Below are positions 9,075 through 17,725 of a DNA stretch of 64,000 nt, in pieces. The stretch spans positions 1 to 64,000 of the forward strand of contig JAFQPR010000008.1 of the NCBI GenBank assembly GCA_017411605.1. The letters are read 5' to 3'. The notes below the pieces were generated by a model. It was not told where the DNA came from and ran no database searches. It saw only the letters and a list, made by a program, of their open reading frames with translations. The translations under genes were made by a program, and so were the position numbers. Numbering within the stretch: position 1 is the stretch's first letter; the number at the start of each line of letters is the position of its first letter. The stretch comes from Clostridia bacterium. GTDB lineage: Bacteria; Bacillota; Clostridia; Oscillospirales; CAG-272.

Positions 9075-9923
9075 TTATAAAATATTCTTTTTAGCTGCAA
9101 AAACGGTATTTTTCATAAGCATCGTGATGGTCATAGGACCAACACCGCCCGGAACAGGAGTTATCAAGGATGCCTTTTTTGATACCTCTTCAAACTCAAC
9201 ATCACCGCAGAGCTTTCCGTTATCAAGACGGTTTATTCCAACGTCTATAACAACTGCACCGTCCTTAACCATATCTGCCTTAAGGAAATTAGCGCGTCCG
9301 ACTGCTACCACGATAATATCGGCTCTTGACGTTACTTCGGAAAGATTTCTTGTTTTAGAATGGCATACCGTTACGGTTCCGCTTGCATTCAACAAAAGTA
9401 ACGCCATTGGTTTTCCAACGATATTACTTCTGCCGACAACAACACATTCCTTGCCGGAAATATCTACTTCATAATGCTCAAGCAAACGCATTATGCCTGC
9501 GGGAGTACAAGGAAGAAAGGTGTATTTCCCTTCTACTATCCTACCAACACTTTCGTGAGTAAATGCATCGACATCTTTACTCGGATCAATGCTGTCAATA
9601 ACCTTTTCTTCGCTTATATGGCGAGGAAGCGGCAGCTGAACAAGTATTCCGTGAACACTGTCATCCTCGTTAAGACGTTCTATAAGCGTAAGTAATTCAT
9701 TTTCGTTAGTCTCTTCGGGAAGCGTTATCTGCTGCGGCTCGATTCCCGTTTCCAGACATGCTTTTTCCTTATTTCTTACGTAAACGGCGGAAGCAGGGTC
9801 ATTTCCGACGAGAATAACCGCGAGCTTAGGGAAAATCCCCTGCTCTTTGAGCAAGGCAACCTCTTGCGCCAACGATTCTCTTATACTTTTTGAAACTAGT
9901 TTTCCGTCAATAATCTTTGCCAT
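9075..9923 (-). CDS. folD: Bifunctional 5,10-methylene-THF dehydrogenase / 5,10-methenyl-THF cyclohydrolase
   Basis: This is a full-length FolD (282 aa). It has the catalytic Tyr48 and Lys52 in SAVYVRNKEKAC, GILVQLPLP at 92-100, PCTPAG at 138-143, the NADP-binding GRSNIVGKP at 164-172 and TPVPGGVGPMT at 255-265. It interconverts methylene-, methenyl- and 10-formyl-tetrahydrofolate for purine, thymidylate and formyl-Met synthesis. It starts 11 bp after lgt, so the two are probably co-transcribed. Confidence 0.97.
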   Translation of the reverse strand: MAKIIDGKLVSKSIRESLAQEVALLKEQGIFPKLAVILVGNDPASAVYVRNKEKACLETGIEPQQITLPEETNENELLTLIERLNEDDSVHGILVQLPLPRHISEEKVIDSIDPSKDVDAFTHESVGRIVEGKYTFLPCTPAGIMRLLEHYEVDISGKECVVVGRSNIVGKPMALLLLNASGTVTVCHSKTRNLSEVTSRADIIVVAVGRANFLKADMVKDGAVVIDVGINRLDNGKLCGDVEFEEVSKKASLITPVPGGVGPMTITMLMKNTVFAAKKNIL

Positions 9924-9934
9924 ATTATCCTCTT

Positions 9935-10981
9935 TTAGTTATCACTCTTTTTTCCGAGTGATTTAAAGTATTTGATTATAGCCTTTGTTTTACGGCGGAC
10001 ATTGCGCCGGAAAAATCTCAAATGAACAGAAATCCTTTTCGATAGAGGCATGGCTCTTTCTGTCGAACCTTCATTTATTTCTGTCTTTGCCTTTGCCTTG
10101 GAATTAGCGGATTTTTCTGCCTTTGACTTCTCTTCTTTAGCCTTCGGCTCTTTATAATAGAGCGCTTTTGCAGGCTTCTTTATTGCAAAGTAAATAAGGC
10201 ACGCTGTACATATTACAAAAATAATAGCGGCAAGCACTTGCGATGTTCTGAACTCGATACCAAAAATACTCGAATACAAGCTATCGGCTCTGAGCCCTTC
10301 AATAAACATTCTACCAAGACCGTACCATCCGAATACCATCAAGAATATCTGCCCATCATACTTCTTATGCTTATAGAAAATGTTTATAAGCACAAATCCG
10401 AGAACATTCCATAACGATTCGTAAAGGAACGTTGGGTGAACGTATATTAATTTATAATCGGTAAGGAAATTTCGAACTCCCATACGGCAGAATATATCAG
10501 TTTCCGAACCGAAGGCTTCGCCGTTCATAAAGTTTCCCCATCTTCCAATTGCCTGGGCAAGTATGATTCCCGGAGTACAACAGTCGGCCATAGCGAAGAA
10601 ATTGATCTTCTTAAAATACGAAACTGCAAGGACCGTTACAGCACCCGCTATTATACCGCCATATATTGCAAGGCCGCCATTCCTGATGTTCAAAACGTCT
10701 GAAAAAGAATTGTATTCCTCAAGCGTTGTCAGAACATAGTACAAGCGAGCACCGATTATTCCTATAGGAATAACGAAAAGTGCATAATCAAGTATATCAT
10801 CGACGATTATACCTATTTTTTTCGCTCTGAACATAGTATACGTCACGGCGCATATCATGCCGAACGTAATTATCAAAGCATACCACGCAATAGATACGCC
10901 AAAAATACTGAAGGCTTCACTGTCTACAGTAAATTCTCCGATTCCAAAGCCCGGAAAAGACAATGTTGATTCTCTTCCCAT
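9935..10981 (-). CDS. lgt: Prolipoprotein diacylglyceryl transferase with basic C-terminal tail
   Basis: This multi-pass membrane enzyme transfers diacylglycerol from phosphatidylglycerol to the lipobox cysteine of prelipoproteins. The Lgt signature GRWGNFMNGEAFG is at 146-158, and YGGIIAGA and HPTFLYES-type segments are in order. About seven membrane helices cover residues 20-270. Beyond these is a Lys/Ala-rich, then Arg-rich, cytosolic tail of about 70 residues, longer than in most Lgt proteins. The gene is 36 bp downstream of an Rrf2 regulator and 11 bp upstream of folD. Confidence 0.95.
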   Translation of the reverse strand: MGRESTLSFPGFGIGEFTVDSEAFSIFGVSIAWYALIITFGMICAVTYTMFRAKKIGIIVDDILDYALFVIPIGIIGARLYYVLTTLEEYNSFSDVLNIRNGGLAIYGGIIAGAVTVLAVSYFKKINFFAMADCCTPGIILAQAIGRWGNFMNGEAFGSETDIFCRMGVRNFLTDYKLIYVHPTFLYESLWNVLGFVLINIFYKHKKYDGQIFLMVFGWYGLGRMFIEGLRADSLYSSIFGIEFRTSQVLAAIIFVICTACLIYFAIKKPAKALYYKEPKAKEEKSKAEKSANSKAKAKTEINEGSTERAMPLSKRISVHLRFFRRNVRRKTKAIIKYFKSLGKKSDN

Positions 10982-11017
10982 TCGTCGTCTCCAATCAAAA
11001 TTTAAAAATAAAGAATT

Positions 11018-11434
11018 TTATATCTTAAAATTTTTATTCAATACATCCGAAATTGTAATGCTTTGAAGCTTTGCTGCAAGCTCTAAGCTTATTTTATCAA
11101 AAATATGATGATAAATGCAAGAGGTTTTATCACTGTTCATCGAGCAAGTCTCACTTGATTCAAGGCAACGAACTATGGCGATAGGTCCGTCGATAAGCTC
11201 AATTACCGTTTTCAGTGTAATTTTATCCGGCGAAACCTTAAGCTTATATCCGCCTCTTGCCCCTTTATAAGAAGAAACAAGATCTCCTTGAACCAGCTTA
11301 TGAAGTATCTTCAAGGCAAAGCGTAAAGAAACCGAGGTTTTATCCGCTATAGTATTTGCATCTACAACATCGTTTGTTTCGGACAAAGCTGATACTATTC
11401 TTAAAGCGTAATCCGATTCGAGAGTTATTCTCAT
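11018..11434 (-). CDS. Rrf2-family transcriptional regulator (138 aa)
   Basis: The protein has a winged-helix Rrf2 fold: MRITLESDYALRIVSAL at the N-terminus, SVSLRFALKILHKL recognition helix region and the YKGARGGYKL wing. Cys90, Cys97 and Cys106 lie in the region where IscR/NsrR-type members bind an iron-sulfur cluster, so redox or Fe-S sensing is possible. I start it at the ATG at 11434, which has a GGAG site 8 bases upstream; a longer frame to 11479 would run into the hairpin between prs and this gene. Its targets are unknown; it precedes lgt-folD. Confidence 0.85.
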   Translation of the reverse strand: MRITLESDYALRIVSALSETNDVVDANTIADKTSVSLRFALKILHKLVQGDLVSSYKGARGGYKLKVSPDKITLKTVIELIDGPIAIVRCLESSETCSMNSDKTSCIYHHIFDKISLELAAKLQSITISDVLNKNFKI

Positions 11435-11462
11435 AGCAAATCTCCGTAAAAAATGTCCTAAT

Positions 11463-11496
11463 AGGGCTGTCTCAAGCAAGCATCTGAGACAGCCCT
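11463..11496 (-). terminator. Perfect 12-bp stem-loop between prs and the Rrf2 gene
   Basis: AGGGCTGTCTCA (11463-11474) pairs perfectly with TGAGACAGCCCT (11485-11496). It sits 26 bases after the prs stop. On the minus strand a T6 run follows only after about 8 bases, so it may be a weak or processed terminator. A structured leader of the Rrf2 transcript is the alternative. Confidence 0.6.
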
Positions 11497-11521
11497 GATA
11501 AAACGTCGAAGCATAAAAGTT

Positions 11522-12643
11522 TTATTTATTGTTTTTATTATTATACTGATTGAGCTTGATGTGGATCTTTTTAGATTGATCAAGAAGATGGCTGATCGTA
11601 CGGTCATGGTTAAGCGTATCAATAATGTAAGCAACGTATTTGCACATATTAACCTCTCCGTACCATTCTCTTTTAAGCAGTTCGGGTGTTCTGTAAACAA
11701 GGTTTGTGGTAAATATTTTCGTGAATAAGCCTTCGGAATAAGCCTTGTCCATATTCTCAAGTCCGTTGCAGAACAAGCCGAAGCTTGCAAATACGAATAT
11801 ACGGTTAGCACCCTTTTCCTTGAGCTGCTTGCAAACGTCTATAACGGAGTCACCGGAGGAAATCATATCATCAATAACGATAACGTCCTTACCCGATACG
11901 TCACGTCCGAGATACTCGTGAGCAACAATAGGGTTCTTTCCGTTTATAATTACGGAATAATCACGGCGCTTATAGAAAGTACCGAGATCGATTCCCATAA
12001 CGGAAGAATAGTACATACACTTAACCATTCCGCCTTCATCCGGAGAAATGATCATAAGATTATCGGGATCGATCTTAATGTCATCATATGTATTAAGGAG
12101 AGCTTTAATCATCTGATAAGAGGTACGTACGTTCTCAAATCCGCTGAGAGGGATAGCGTTCTGTACTCGAGGGTCGTGAGCATCGAAGGTAATAATATTG
12201 GTAACACCCATATTTACGAGTTCCTGAAGAGCAAGCGCACAGTCAAGGGATTCTCTGCTTGAGCGCTTATGCTGTCTGCCTTCGTAAAGCATAGGCATTA
12301 TAACACTTATTCGGCGTGCCTTTCCTCCAATAGCGCCGATAATACGTTTAAGATCCTGAAAATGATCGTCAGGGGACATAGGAACAGTCATTCCGTACAT
12401 ATTGTAAGTAACACCGTGATTAAATACGTCAGAAATGATATACACATCGTTTCCTCTTAGCGACTGATGCAAAGCGCCCTTTGCTTCACCGCTTCCGAAT
12501 CTCGGGCAAGAGCTGCTCACCGTATAAGATACATCCTGATCGTGACTGCGCCAATCCTTAAGATAGGAGTCAACCTGCGCTGTGAAATCCTCACAGCCCT
12601 TCATTCCTATAACACTTAATTCTCCGTACAAACTGTCCTTCAT
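11522..12643 (-). CDS. prs: Ribose-phosphate diphosphokinase (PRPP synthetase)
   Basis: It makes PRPP from ribose 5-phosphate and ATP for nucleotide, His and Trp synthesis. Family landmarks are FDAHDPRVQNAIP at 153-165, the KRRD segment at 225-228 and the PRPP loop VIVIDDMISSGDS at 254-266. At 373 aa it is longer than the classic enzyme of about 315 aa, with extra N-terminal sequence and a C-terminal Asn/Lys-rich tail, as in a divergent clade known from Firmicutes. A hairpin follows the stop codon. The promoter should lie in the 12644-12862 spacer shared with the divergent gene. Confidence 0.93.
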   Translation of the reverse strand: MKDSLYGELSVIGMKGCEDFTAQVDSYLKDWRSHDQDVSYTVSSSCPRFGSGEAKGALHQSLRGNDVYIISDVFNHGVTYNMYGMTVPMSPDDHFQDLKRIIGAIGGKARRISVIMPMLYEGRQHKRSSRESLDCALALQELVNMGVTNIITFDAHDPRVQNAIPLSGFENVRTSYQMIKALLNTYDDIKIDPDNLMIISPDEGGMVKCMYYSSVMGIDLGTFYKRRDYSVIINGKNPIVAHEYLGRDVSGKDVIVIDDMISSGDSVIDVCKQLKEKGANRIFVFASFGLFCNGLENMDKAYSEGLFTKIFTTNLVYRTPELLKREWYGEVNMCKYVAYIIDTLNHDRTISHLLDQSKKIHIKLNQYNNKNNK

Positions 12644-12862
12644 CTTTTTCTCTCCGTTTCGTATTTAGTTTTATAAAGTTGTGACGTAAAAAAGAAAAGA
12701 GCATATGATAAATCATAGCATCCAAACTGCAATATAATTATAGCCTATTTATAATTTAATGTCAAGAGAAAAGCTGTTTTTGAAATAAAAAACGCAGATT
12801 GCTTAATCTAAAAGTATTTTTTTTATAAAAATTATAAATTTTTAACAACGTAAGGAGAAAAA

Positions 12863-13273
12863 ATGAAATACGATAGCGAAGGATTAATTCAAATCAGCGC
12901 ATTTACAGCAGGCGGCGCGTTACCCGTCCCTAATATAAGCGTCCGCATAACGGGCAGTGAGGAAGAAAATATAGACGTTGATTATACGTTGGTTACCGGA
13001 AGAGACGGAACGACAGGCGCAATATCACTTCCTGCGCCATCAGTCATCTACTCTTTATCACCCGATCCCGCGGAGCAGCCTTATGCAAAATATACGATTG
13101 AAGCGTATGGAACGGGATTTTATCCAAAAAGATTGGAAGACGTCACGATTTTTAGCGGAATAACTTCTTTATTGCCGATAGAAATGGTACCCGATGCTAA
13201 AATAACCAGAAACGTTAATCCGCCATACTCGACCAACAATTCATATATTACAGAAAACGAGGACTTATTGTAA
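12863..13273 (+). CDS. Small beta-rich protein, carboxypeptidase-regulatory-like, in the SpoIID-like operon
   Basis: The 136-aa product has a compact beta-domain pattern: GLIQISAFTAGGALPVPNIS, RDGTTGAISLPAPS, and YTIEAYGTGFYP, reminiscent of transthyretin-like carboxypeptidase-regulatory domains. It has no signal peptide or membrane segment. A GGAG site precedes the start. Its stop overlaps the start of the SpoIID-like gene (TAATG), which implies translational coupling and a joint role with the cell-wall proteins. I infer a scaffold or binding role in spore envelope assembly; no enzyme motif is seen. Confidence 0.7.
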   Translation: MKYDSEGLIQISAFTAGGALPVPNISVRITGSEEENIDVDYTLVTGRDGTTGAISLPAPSVIYSLSPDPAEQPYAKYTIEAYGTGFYPKRLEDVTIFSGITSLLPIEMVPDAKITRNVNPPYSTNNSYITENEDLL

Positions 13274-14667
13274 TGCCATCACCCGTAATACCCGAAACTA
13301 TAACCGTACATCTCGGAGCGCCTAACGAAGATGCCGAAAACGTTACCGTTTCGTTCAGCGACTACATAAAAAACGTAGCATCAAGCGAGATTTACCCAAC
13401 TTGGCCCGAAGAGGCATTGAAGGCTAACATTATTGCCCAAATATCGGTTGCGCTAAACAGAATCTATACCGAATATTATCGCAGCATGGGAAAACCCTTT
13501 GACATTACGTCAAGCACGGCATATGATCAATCATTCGTGTATCAACGCGATATTTTTGAAAATATTTCGAGAATAGTTGACGAAATATTTAACGATTATA
13601 TCAGAAAAGATGAGTTTATAGAACCGTTATTCGCAACTTTTTGCGACGGCGTAAAGGTTAGTTGCAACGGACTGTCGCAGTGGGGATCGGTCAATCTTGC
13701 GGAAGCGGGAAAAAATTATCTCGAGATACTGAAGAATTATTACGGTGACGACATAACAGTTGTCTTCGATGCACCGATTGAAAATATATCTTCAAGTGCC
13801 CCGGCGGTCGCCTTGAAGGAAGGTGATACCGGACGTGATGTTGAAAATATACAAATTCGCTTAAACCGTATTTCAGCCAATTATCCGGGAATACCGAAAA
13901 TTCCGTCAACCGATGGATTCTTCGGTCCGGAAACTACCGCCGCGGTTAAAGAATTTCAAAGAGTGTTCAATTTATCCGCGGACGGCATCGTAGGTAATGC
14001 AACATGGTATAAAATCCAGTTCGTATATAATGCAGTAAAAAGACTGTTTGAAGTTAATTCCGAGGGCTTGCGCTACAGCGAATTACCACAAAATCATCCC
14101 GGAGAACTGCGGATCGGCAGTAGTGGAAGAGGTGTTCTGATATTACAATATTATCTCGAGTATATTTCCCTATTTGTGCCTACCGTACAAACCGTAACAC
14201 CGGATGGCTCATTCGGACAGTCGACACTGGATTCGGTTATTTCTTTTCAAAAAACCTACGGACTCACGCAAACAGGCGTAGTTGACAGATCTGTATGGAA
14301 TTCAATTCAAAGTACGTACTATAACATTCTTTCAGGTATAAATTATGAATTCACCGAAGGTGCAACGCTACCATTCCCGGGAAGAGTTCTGATACTAGGT
14401 ACATCGGGAGAAGACGTAAGAGCTCTTCAAGAATACCTGAATTATATTGCGAACACTTATACCGAAATCCCGAAAATAAACGTTGACGGCTCATTTGGCG
14501 AAGCAACTGAGAGGGCTGTAATCGCATTTAATAATCTTTTTGATATCCCCGGAGAAAACACGCGCGTAACTGCGCAAACCTGGAATGCTCTTACCGATAT
14601 ATATGAAGATCTTTATATCGGAGGCTTTGTCCGAGAGGGACAGTACCCCGGTTATACACTAAGTTAG
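13273..14667 (+). CDS. SpoIID/LytB-like domain protein with three peptidoglycan-binding repeats (464 aa)
   Basis: Residues 25-170 resemble SpoIID, the lytic transglycosylase of engulfment. Glu39 in VASSEIYPTWPEEALKAN aligns with the family's catalytic Glu, and NGLSQWGSVNLAEAGKNY matches the GMSQWGA...M...G..Y end of the domain. Three PG_binding_1 repeats follow (about 185-250, 275-350 and 370-450), each with DG.FG..T...V..FQ and a closing W. No signal peptide is found, which is odd for a wall enzyme and could fit action within the mother cell or a noncanonical export route. The next gene repeats the PG-binding module. A sporulation role is inferred. Confidence 0.75.
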   Translation: MPSPVIPETITVHLGAPNEDAENVTVSFSDYIKNVASSEIYPTWPEEALKANIIAQISVALNRIYTEYYRSMGKPFDITSSTAYDQSFVYQRDIFENISRIVDEIFNDYIRKDEFIEPLFATFCDGVKVSCNGLSQWGSVNLAEAGKNYLEILKNYYGDDITVVFDAPIENISSSAPAVALKEGDTGRDVENIQIRLNRISANYPGIPKIPSTDGFFGPETTAAVKEFQRVFNLSADGIVGNATWYKIQFVYNAVKRLFEVNSEGLRYSELPQNHPGELRIGSSGRGVLILQYYLEYISLFVPTVQTVTPDGSFGQSTLDSVISFQKTYGLTQTGVVDRSVWNSIQSTYYNILSGINYEFTEGATLPFPGRVLILGTSGEDVRALQEYLNYIANTYTEIPKINVDGSFGEATERAVIAFNNLFDIPGENTRVTAQTWNALTDIYEDLYIGGFVREGQYPGYTLS

Positions 14668-14675
14668 GAGATAAT

Positions 14676-15191
14676 ATGTATCAGCTAAACGATAAACCGT
14701 CTGCAATAAAAGAAATACAAAGATTTTTATACGTAATATCACAAAAGGAAAAGACCCTCCCCCACGTTTCGGTAGACGGATATTACGGAGATGAAACCCG
14801 ACTCGCCGTCCTTGAATTTCAAAGGCTCAATTTTCTTGAAGAAAGCGGGACAGTCGAAAAAGAAACATATGATACCCTATACAAAACATATCTTGAAATA
14901 TTGGATGAGCTAAACGCTTCGGAAAACGGATTGAATTCGGAAAGCTTCCCACTTAAATTAGGTGATAGCGGTAACGACGTTTCTATACTTAATTCAATCT
15001 TGAGAGAATTGTGCAACTATTACAAGGAGATCTCACCCCCTTACGAAGATTTCTTTTCAAGGGAAACGGAAGAGTCTGTTAAACAGTTGCAAAGACACCT
15101 GCTCGAAGAAGAAAGCGGCACAGTAACCGAAAGTTTTTTAGGAAAATTAAAAAAAGAAGCCGATAACAGAAAAAGTTTCAAAACGAATTAA
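14676..15191 (+). CDS. Peptidoglycan-binding domain protein (171 aa)
   Basis: Two PG_binding_1-like units are visible: residues 5-75 with DGYYGDETRLAVLEFQRLN, and about 88-160 with a weaker FSRETEESVKQLQRHL. There is no catalytic domain and no signal peptide. It begins 9 bp after the SpoIID-like gene with an AGGAG site, so it is part of the same operon. It probably supplies extra wall-binding capacity to the complex. The second unit has lost the usual DG.FG loop. Confidence 0.75.
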   Translation: MYQLNDKPSAIKEIQRFLYVISQKEKTLPHVSVDGYYGDETRLAVLEFQRLNFLEESGTVEKETYDTLYKTYLEILDELNASENGLNSESFPLKLGDSGNDVSILNSILRELCNYYKEISPPYEDFFSRETEESVKQLQRHLLEEESGTVTESFLGKLKKEADNRKSFKTN

Positions 15192-15243
15192 TAAACAACG
15201 TCGAAACTGTCAAAAATTCCTAAAAACGGCGAGGGGCAAAGAG

Positions 15244-17646
15244 ATGAGCAACAGATTTACAGATAAAGCTGAAAAAGTATTAAATAACGCTCAGGCAAGC
15301 GCAGAGGCATACGGGCACACTTATATCGGAAGCGAGCATTTATTGATTGCTCTTTCTATAGACTCATTATCCTGCTCATTCGCCATACTTTCAAAATGCG
15401 GAATAACAAAAGAAAAAATCGACTCCGGTATAAAAGAATACTCCGGCTTCGGAGCAAAAAGTAAGCTTACATCAAAGGATATGACACCGAGATGCCGTAA
15501 GATTATAGAAAACTCATATAAAAATATGTTAAAATATTCTTCTCAAAAAATCGGAACAGAGCATATTTTACTAAGTATTATCGAGCAAAAGGATTCGGTT
15601 GCGGTAAAAATCCTTGAGTACTGCAATTGCGATCTTATAGCGCTTAAAGATGAGCTTATAACATTTTTAAGAACAACGGATAGAAATTATTTATCAAAAA
15701 AACAAAACGACGGAGTTTTTCATTTATCACAGTACGGAAAAAATCTTACAAGACTTGCTAAAGAAGGTAAGCTTGATCCCGTTATCGGAAGAGATAAAGA
15801 GACAGAAAGACTTATACGTATTTTATCGCGAAGAAGTAAAAATAACCCCTGCCTCATAGGTGAAGCGGGAGTTGGGAAAACAGCAATAGTTGAAGGACTT
15901 GCCAAAAGAATTGCGGACGGTACAGTACCGGAAACACTCAAAGAAAAGATTATCTATTCAATAGATCTGACTTCTATGATAGCGGGCGCAAAATACCGAG
16001 GAGACTTTGAGGAAAGAATTAAATCAACAATTTCCGAGGCCGCGAAAAATCCATTCGTCATTCTTTTTATAGACGAGATCCATACAATAGTCGGTGCAGG
16101 CTCTGCCGAAGGGGCGATCGATGCAGCAAATATTCTCAAGCCTGAGCTTGCCAGAAGCAGTATTCAGCTGATAGGCGCAACAACACTGGCAGAATACCGT
16201 AAGCATATTGAAAAGGACCCCGCCCTCGAGCGTAGATTTCAGCCCCTTTTGGTTGAAGAAGCAAGCACGGATGCTACCATAAAAATTTTAACAGAACTAA
16301 AACCGAGCTACGAAAAGCACCATTCGGTCATAATTGATGACAATGCTATAATCAGCGCAGTTAAATTGTCCGAAAGATATATTCAAGACAGATTTTTGCC
16401 TGACAAAGCACTCGACCTTCTTGACGAAGCTTGCGCAAAAGTTAGCTTAAGTAATGTAATAAATAGCGCCGTTTCTTCAGATATCGAGGAAAAATTAAGG
16501 CAGTTTAATTTAAAAAAAGAGGAGGCTGTCAAAAGCAAGAACTTTATTTTGGCGGAAGATCTTCATAGACATGAGTCAAATTATATCAACGAACTAAAAG
16601 TTGCCGAGAAAAGCACCACCTTTGCCGCGAAGCACGTAACAGAAGATGACGTTAAACGCATAGTCACCGAAATGACAGGAATAGCGCTCTCGGATCTTAA
16701 TAAAGACGCATCCCCCGAGTGGCTGAAGGAGAGGTTATCAGCGGATGTTATAGGTCAGGAAAAAGCAATAGATTTACTTAGCGCTGCCGTTCTTCGCAGC
16801 CAAGCAGGTCTCTCAGACCCACGCCGTCCCCGCGGAGTATTTTTATTTATCGGAGAAAGCGGCGTTGGAAAAACCGCGCTCGGCTATGCATTATCAAAGC
16901 ATCTTTTCGCCGGTAAAGAATCATTGATAAAGCTTGATATGTCTGAATTTGGAGAAAAGCACTCCGTATCAAAGATCATCGGTTCCCCTCCCGGTTACGT
17001 AGGTTACGAGGACGGAGGAGCTCTATGCGAAAAGATCAGAAGGCATCCTTATTCAGTCGTTATGTTCGATGAGATAGAAAAAGCTTCACCCGAGGTGCAG
17101 AACCTACTTTTGCAAATTATGGATGAAGGCAATCTGACTGATTCCACAGGCAGAAGGGTCAGCTTTAAGGATTCGTATATAATAATGACCTCAAATATTG
17201 CTGCTGACGGACTGAACAAAAATCTGCATACAGGTTTTATTGACACTGCCGATAATTCAGAAAAATCATTAGTTATACAAAAATTAAAGAATCATTTGAA
17301 ATCAGAATTCATTAACAGAATAGATGAGATAATTCCCTTCACTAAGTTATCCATCGATTCTTTAGGTAAAATAGCTGATATTTTTCTAACAAAACTGAAG
17401 AAAAGACTAAATGCTATAGGCGTTGAATTCAATTATTCCTCGGATGTTCCTATGTACATTGCCGGCAAAGGACTTACAGCAGGATTTGGCGCTCGTCCGA
17501 TCTCACGACTTATTACGCAAGAAATCGAGAATAAATTAAGCTTGCTCCTGATAGGGAAAAAAAGTGACAATCTTCATATTAATATAGACATTATCAACGG
17601 GGAAATCAGAATTATTACCAAAGAGCGGACTCCCGCAACGGAATAA
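15244..17646 (+). CDS. ClpC-type AAA+ ATPase (Clp/Hsp100), divergent, 800 aa
   Basis: Two N-terminal Clp repeats (residues 4-145) precede AAA1, which has Walker A GEAGVGKT (206-213) and Walker B VILFIDEIH (272-280). A short UVR-like middle region (about 415-445) and AAA2 follow, with Walker A GESGVGKT (537-544) and Walker B VVMFDEIE (605-612). The short middle segment marks it as ClpC rather than ClpB. The loop that carries VGF in ClpC for docking ClpP reads TGF here (about 663-665), so ClpP pairing is plausible but unproven. It lies 52 bp after the PG-binding genes and ends convergent with the M20 operon; no ctsR or mcsAB is adjacent. Confidence 0.88.
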   Translation: MSNRFTDKAEKVLNNAQASAEAYGHTYIGSEHLLIALSIDSLSCSFAILSKCGITKEKIDSGIKEYSGFGAKSKLTSKDMTPRCRKIIENSYKNMLKYSSQKIGTEHILLSIIEQKDSVAVKILEYCNCDLIALKDELITFLRTTDRNYLSKKQNDGVFHLSQYGKNLTRLAKEGKLDPVIGRDKETERLIRILSRRSKNNPCLIGEAGVGKTAIVEGLAKRIADGTVPETLKEKIIYSIDLTSMIAGAKYRGDFEERIKSTISEAAKNPFVILFIDEIHTIVGAGSAEGAIDAANILKPELARSSIQLIGATTLAEYRKHIEKDPALERRFQPLLVEEASTDATIKILTELKPSYEKHHSVIIDDNAIISAVKLSERYIQDRFLPDKALDLLDEACAKVSLSNVINSAVSSDIEEKLRQFNLKKEEAVKSKNFILAEDLHRHESNYINELKVAEKSTTFAAKHVTEDDVKRIVTEMTGIALSDLNKDASPEWLKERLSADVIGQEKAIDLLSAAVLRSQAGLSDPRRPRGVFLFIGESGVGKTALGYALSKHLFAGKESLIKLDMSEFGEKHSVSKIIGSPPGYVGYEDGGALCEKIRRHPYSVVMFDEIEKASPEVQNLLLQIMDEGNLTDSTGRRVSFKDSYIIMTSNIAADGLNKNLHTGFIDTADNSEKSLVIQKLKNHLKSEFINRIDEIIPFTKLSIDSLGKIADIFLTKLKKRLNAIGVEFNYSSDVPMYIAGKGLTAGFGARPISRLITQEIENKLSLLLIGKKSDNLHINIDIINGEIRIITKERTPATE

Positions 17647-17679
17647 ATAACTTTTAAACATTATTTAAACACAACAAAA

Positions 17680-17718
17680 AGAGCGAAGATACCGCTGTAA
17701 TTATGGCATCTCCGCTCT
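17680..17718 (-). terminator. Terminator between the convergent ClpC and M20 genes
   Basis: AGAGCG(A)AGAT...ATCT(C)CGCTCT forms a long stem. On the minus strand it ends in CTCTTTTTGTTG, so it best serves the M20 operon; on the plus strand the tail is AT-rich and may give weaker termination after the ClpC gene. Confidence 0.75.
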
Positions 17719-17725
17719 AAATATA

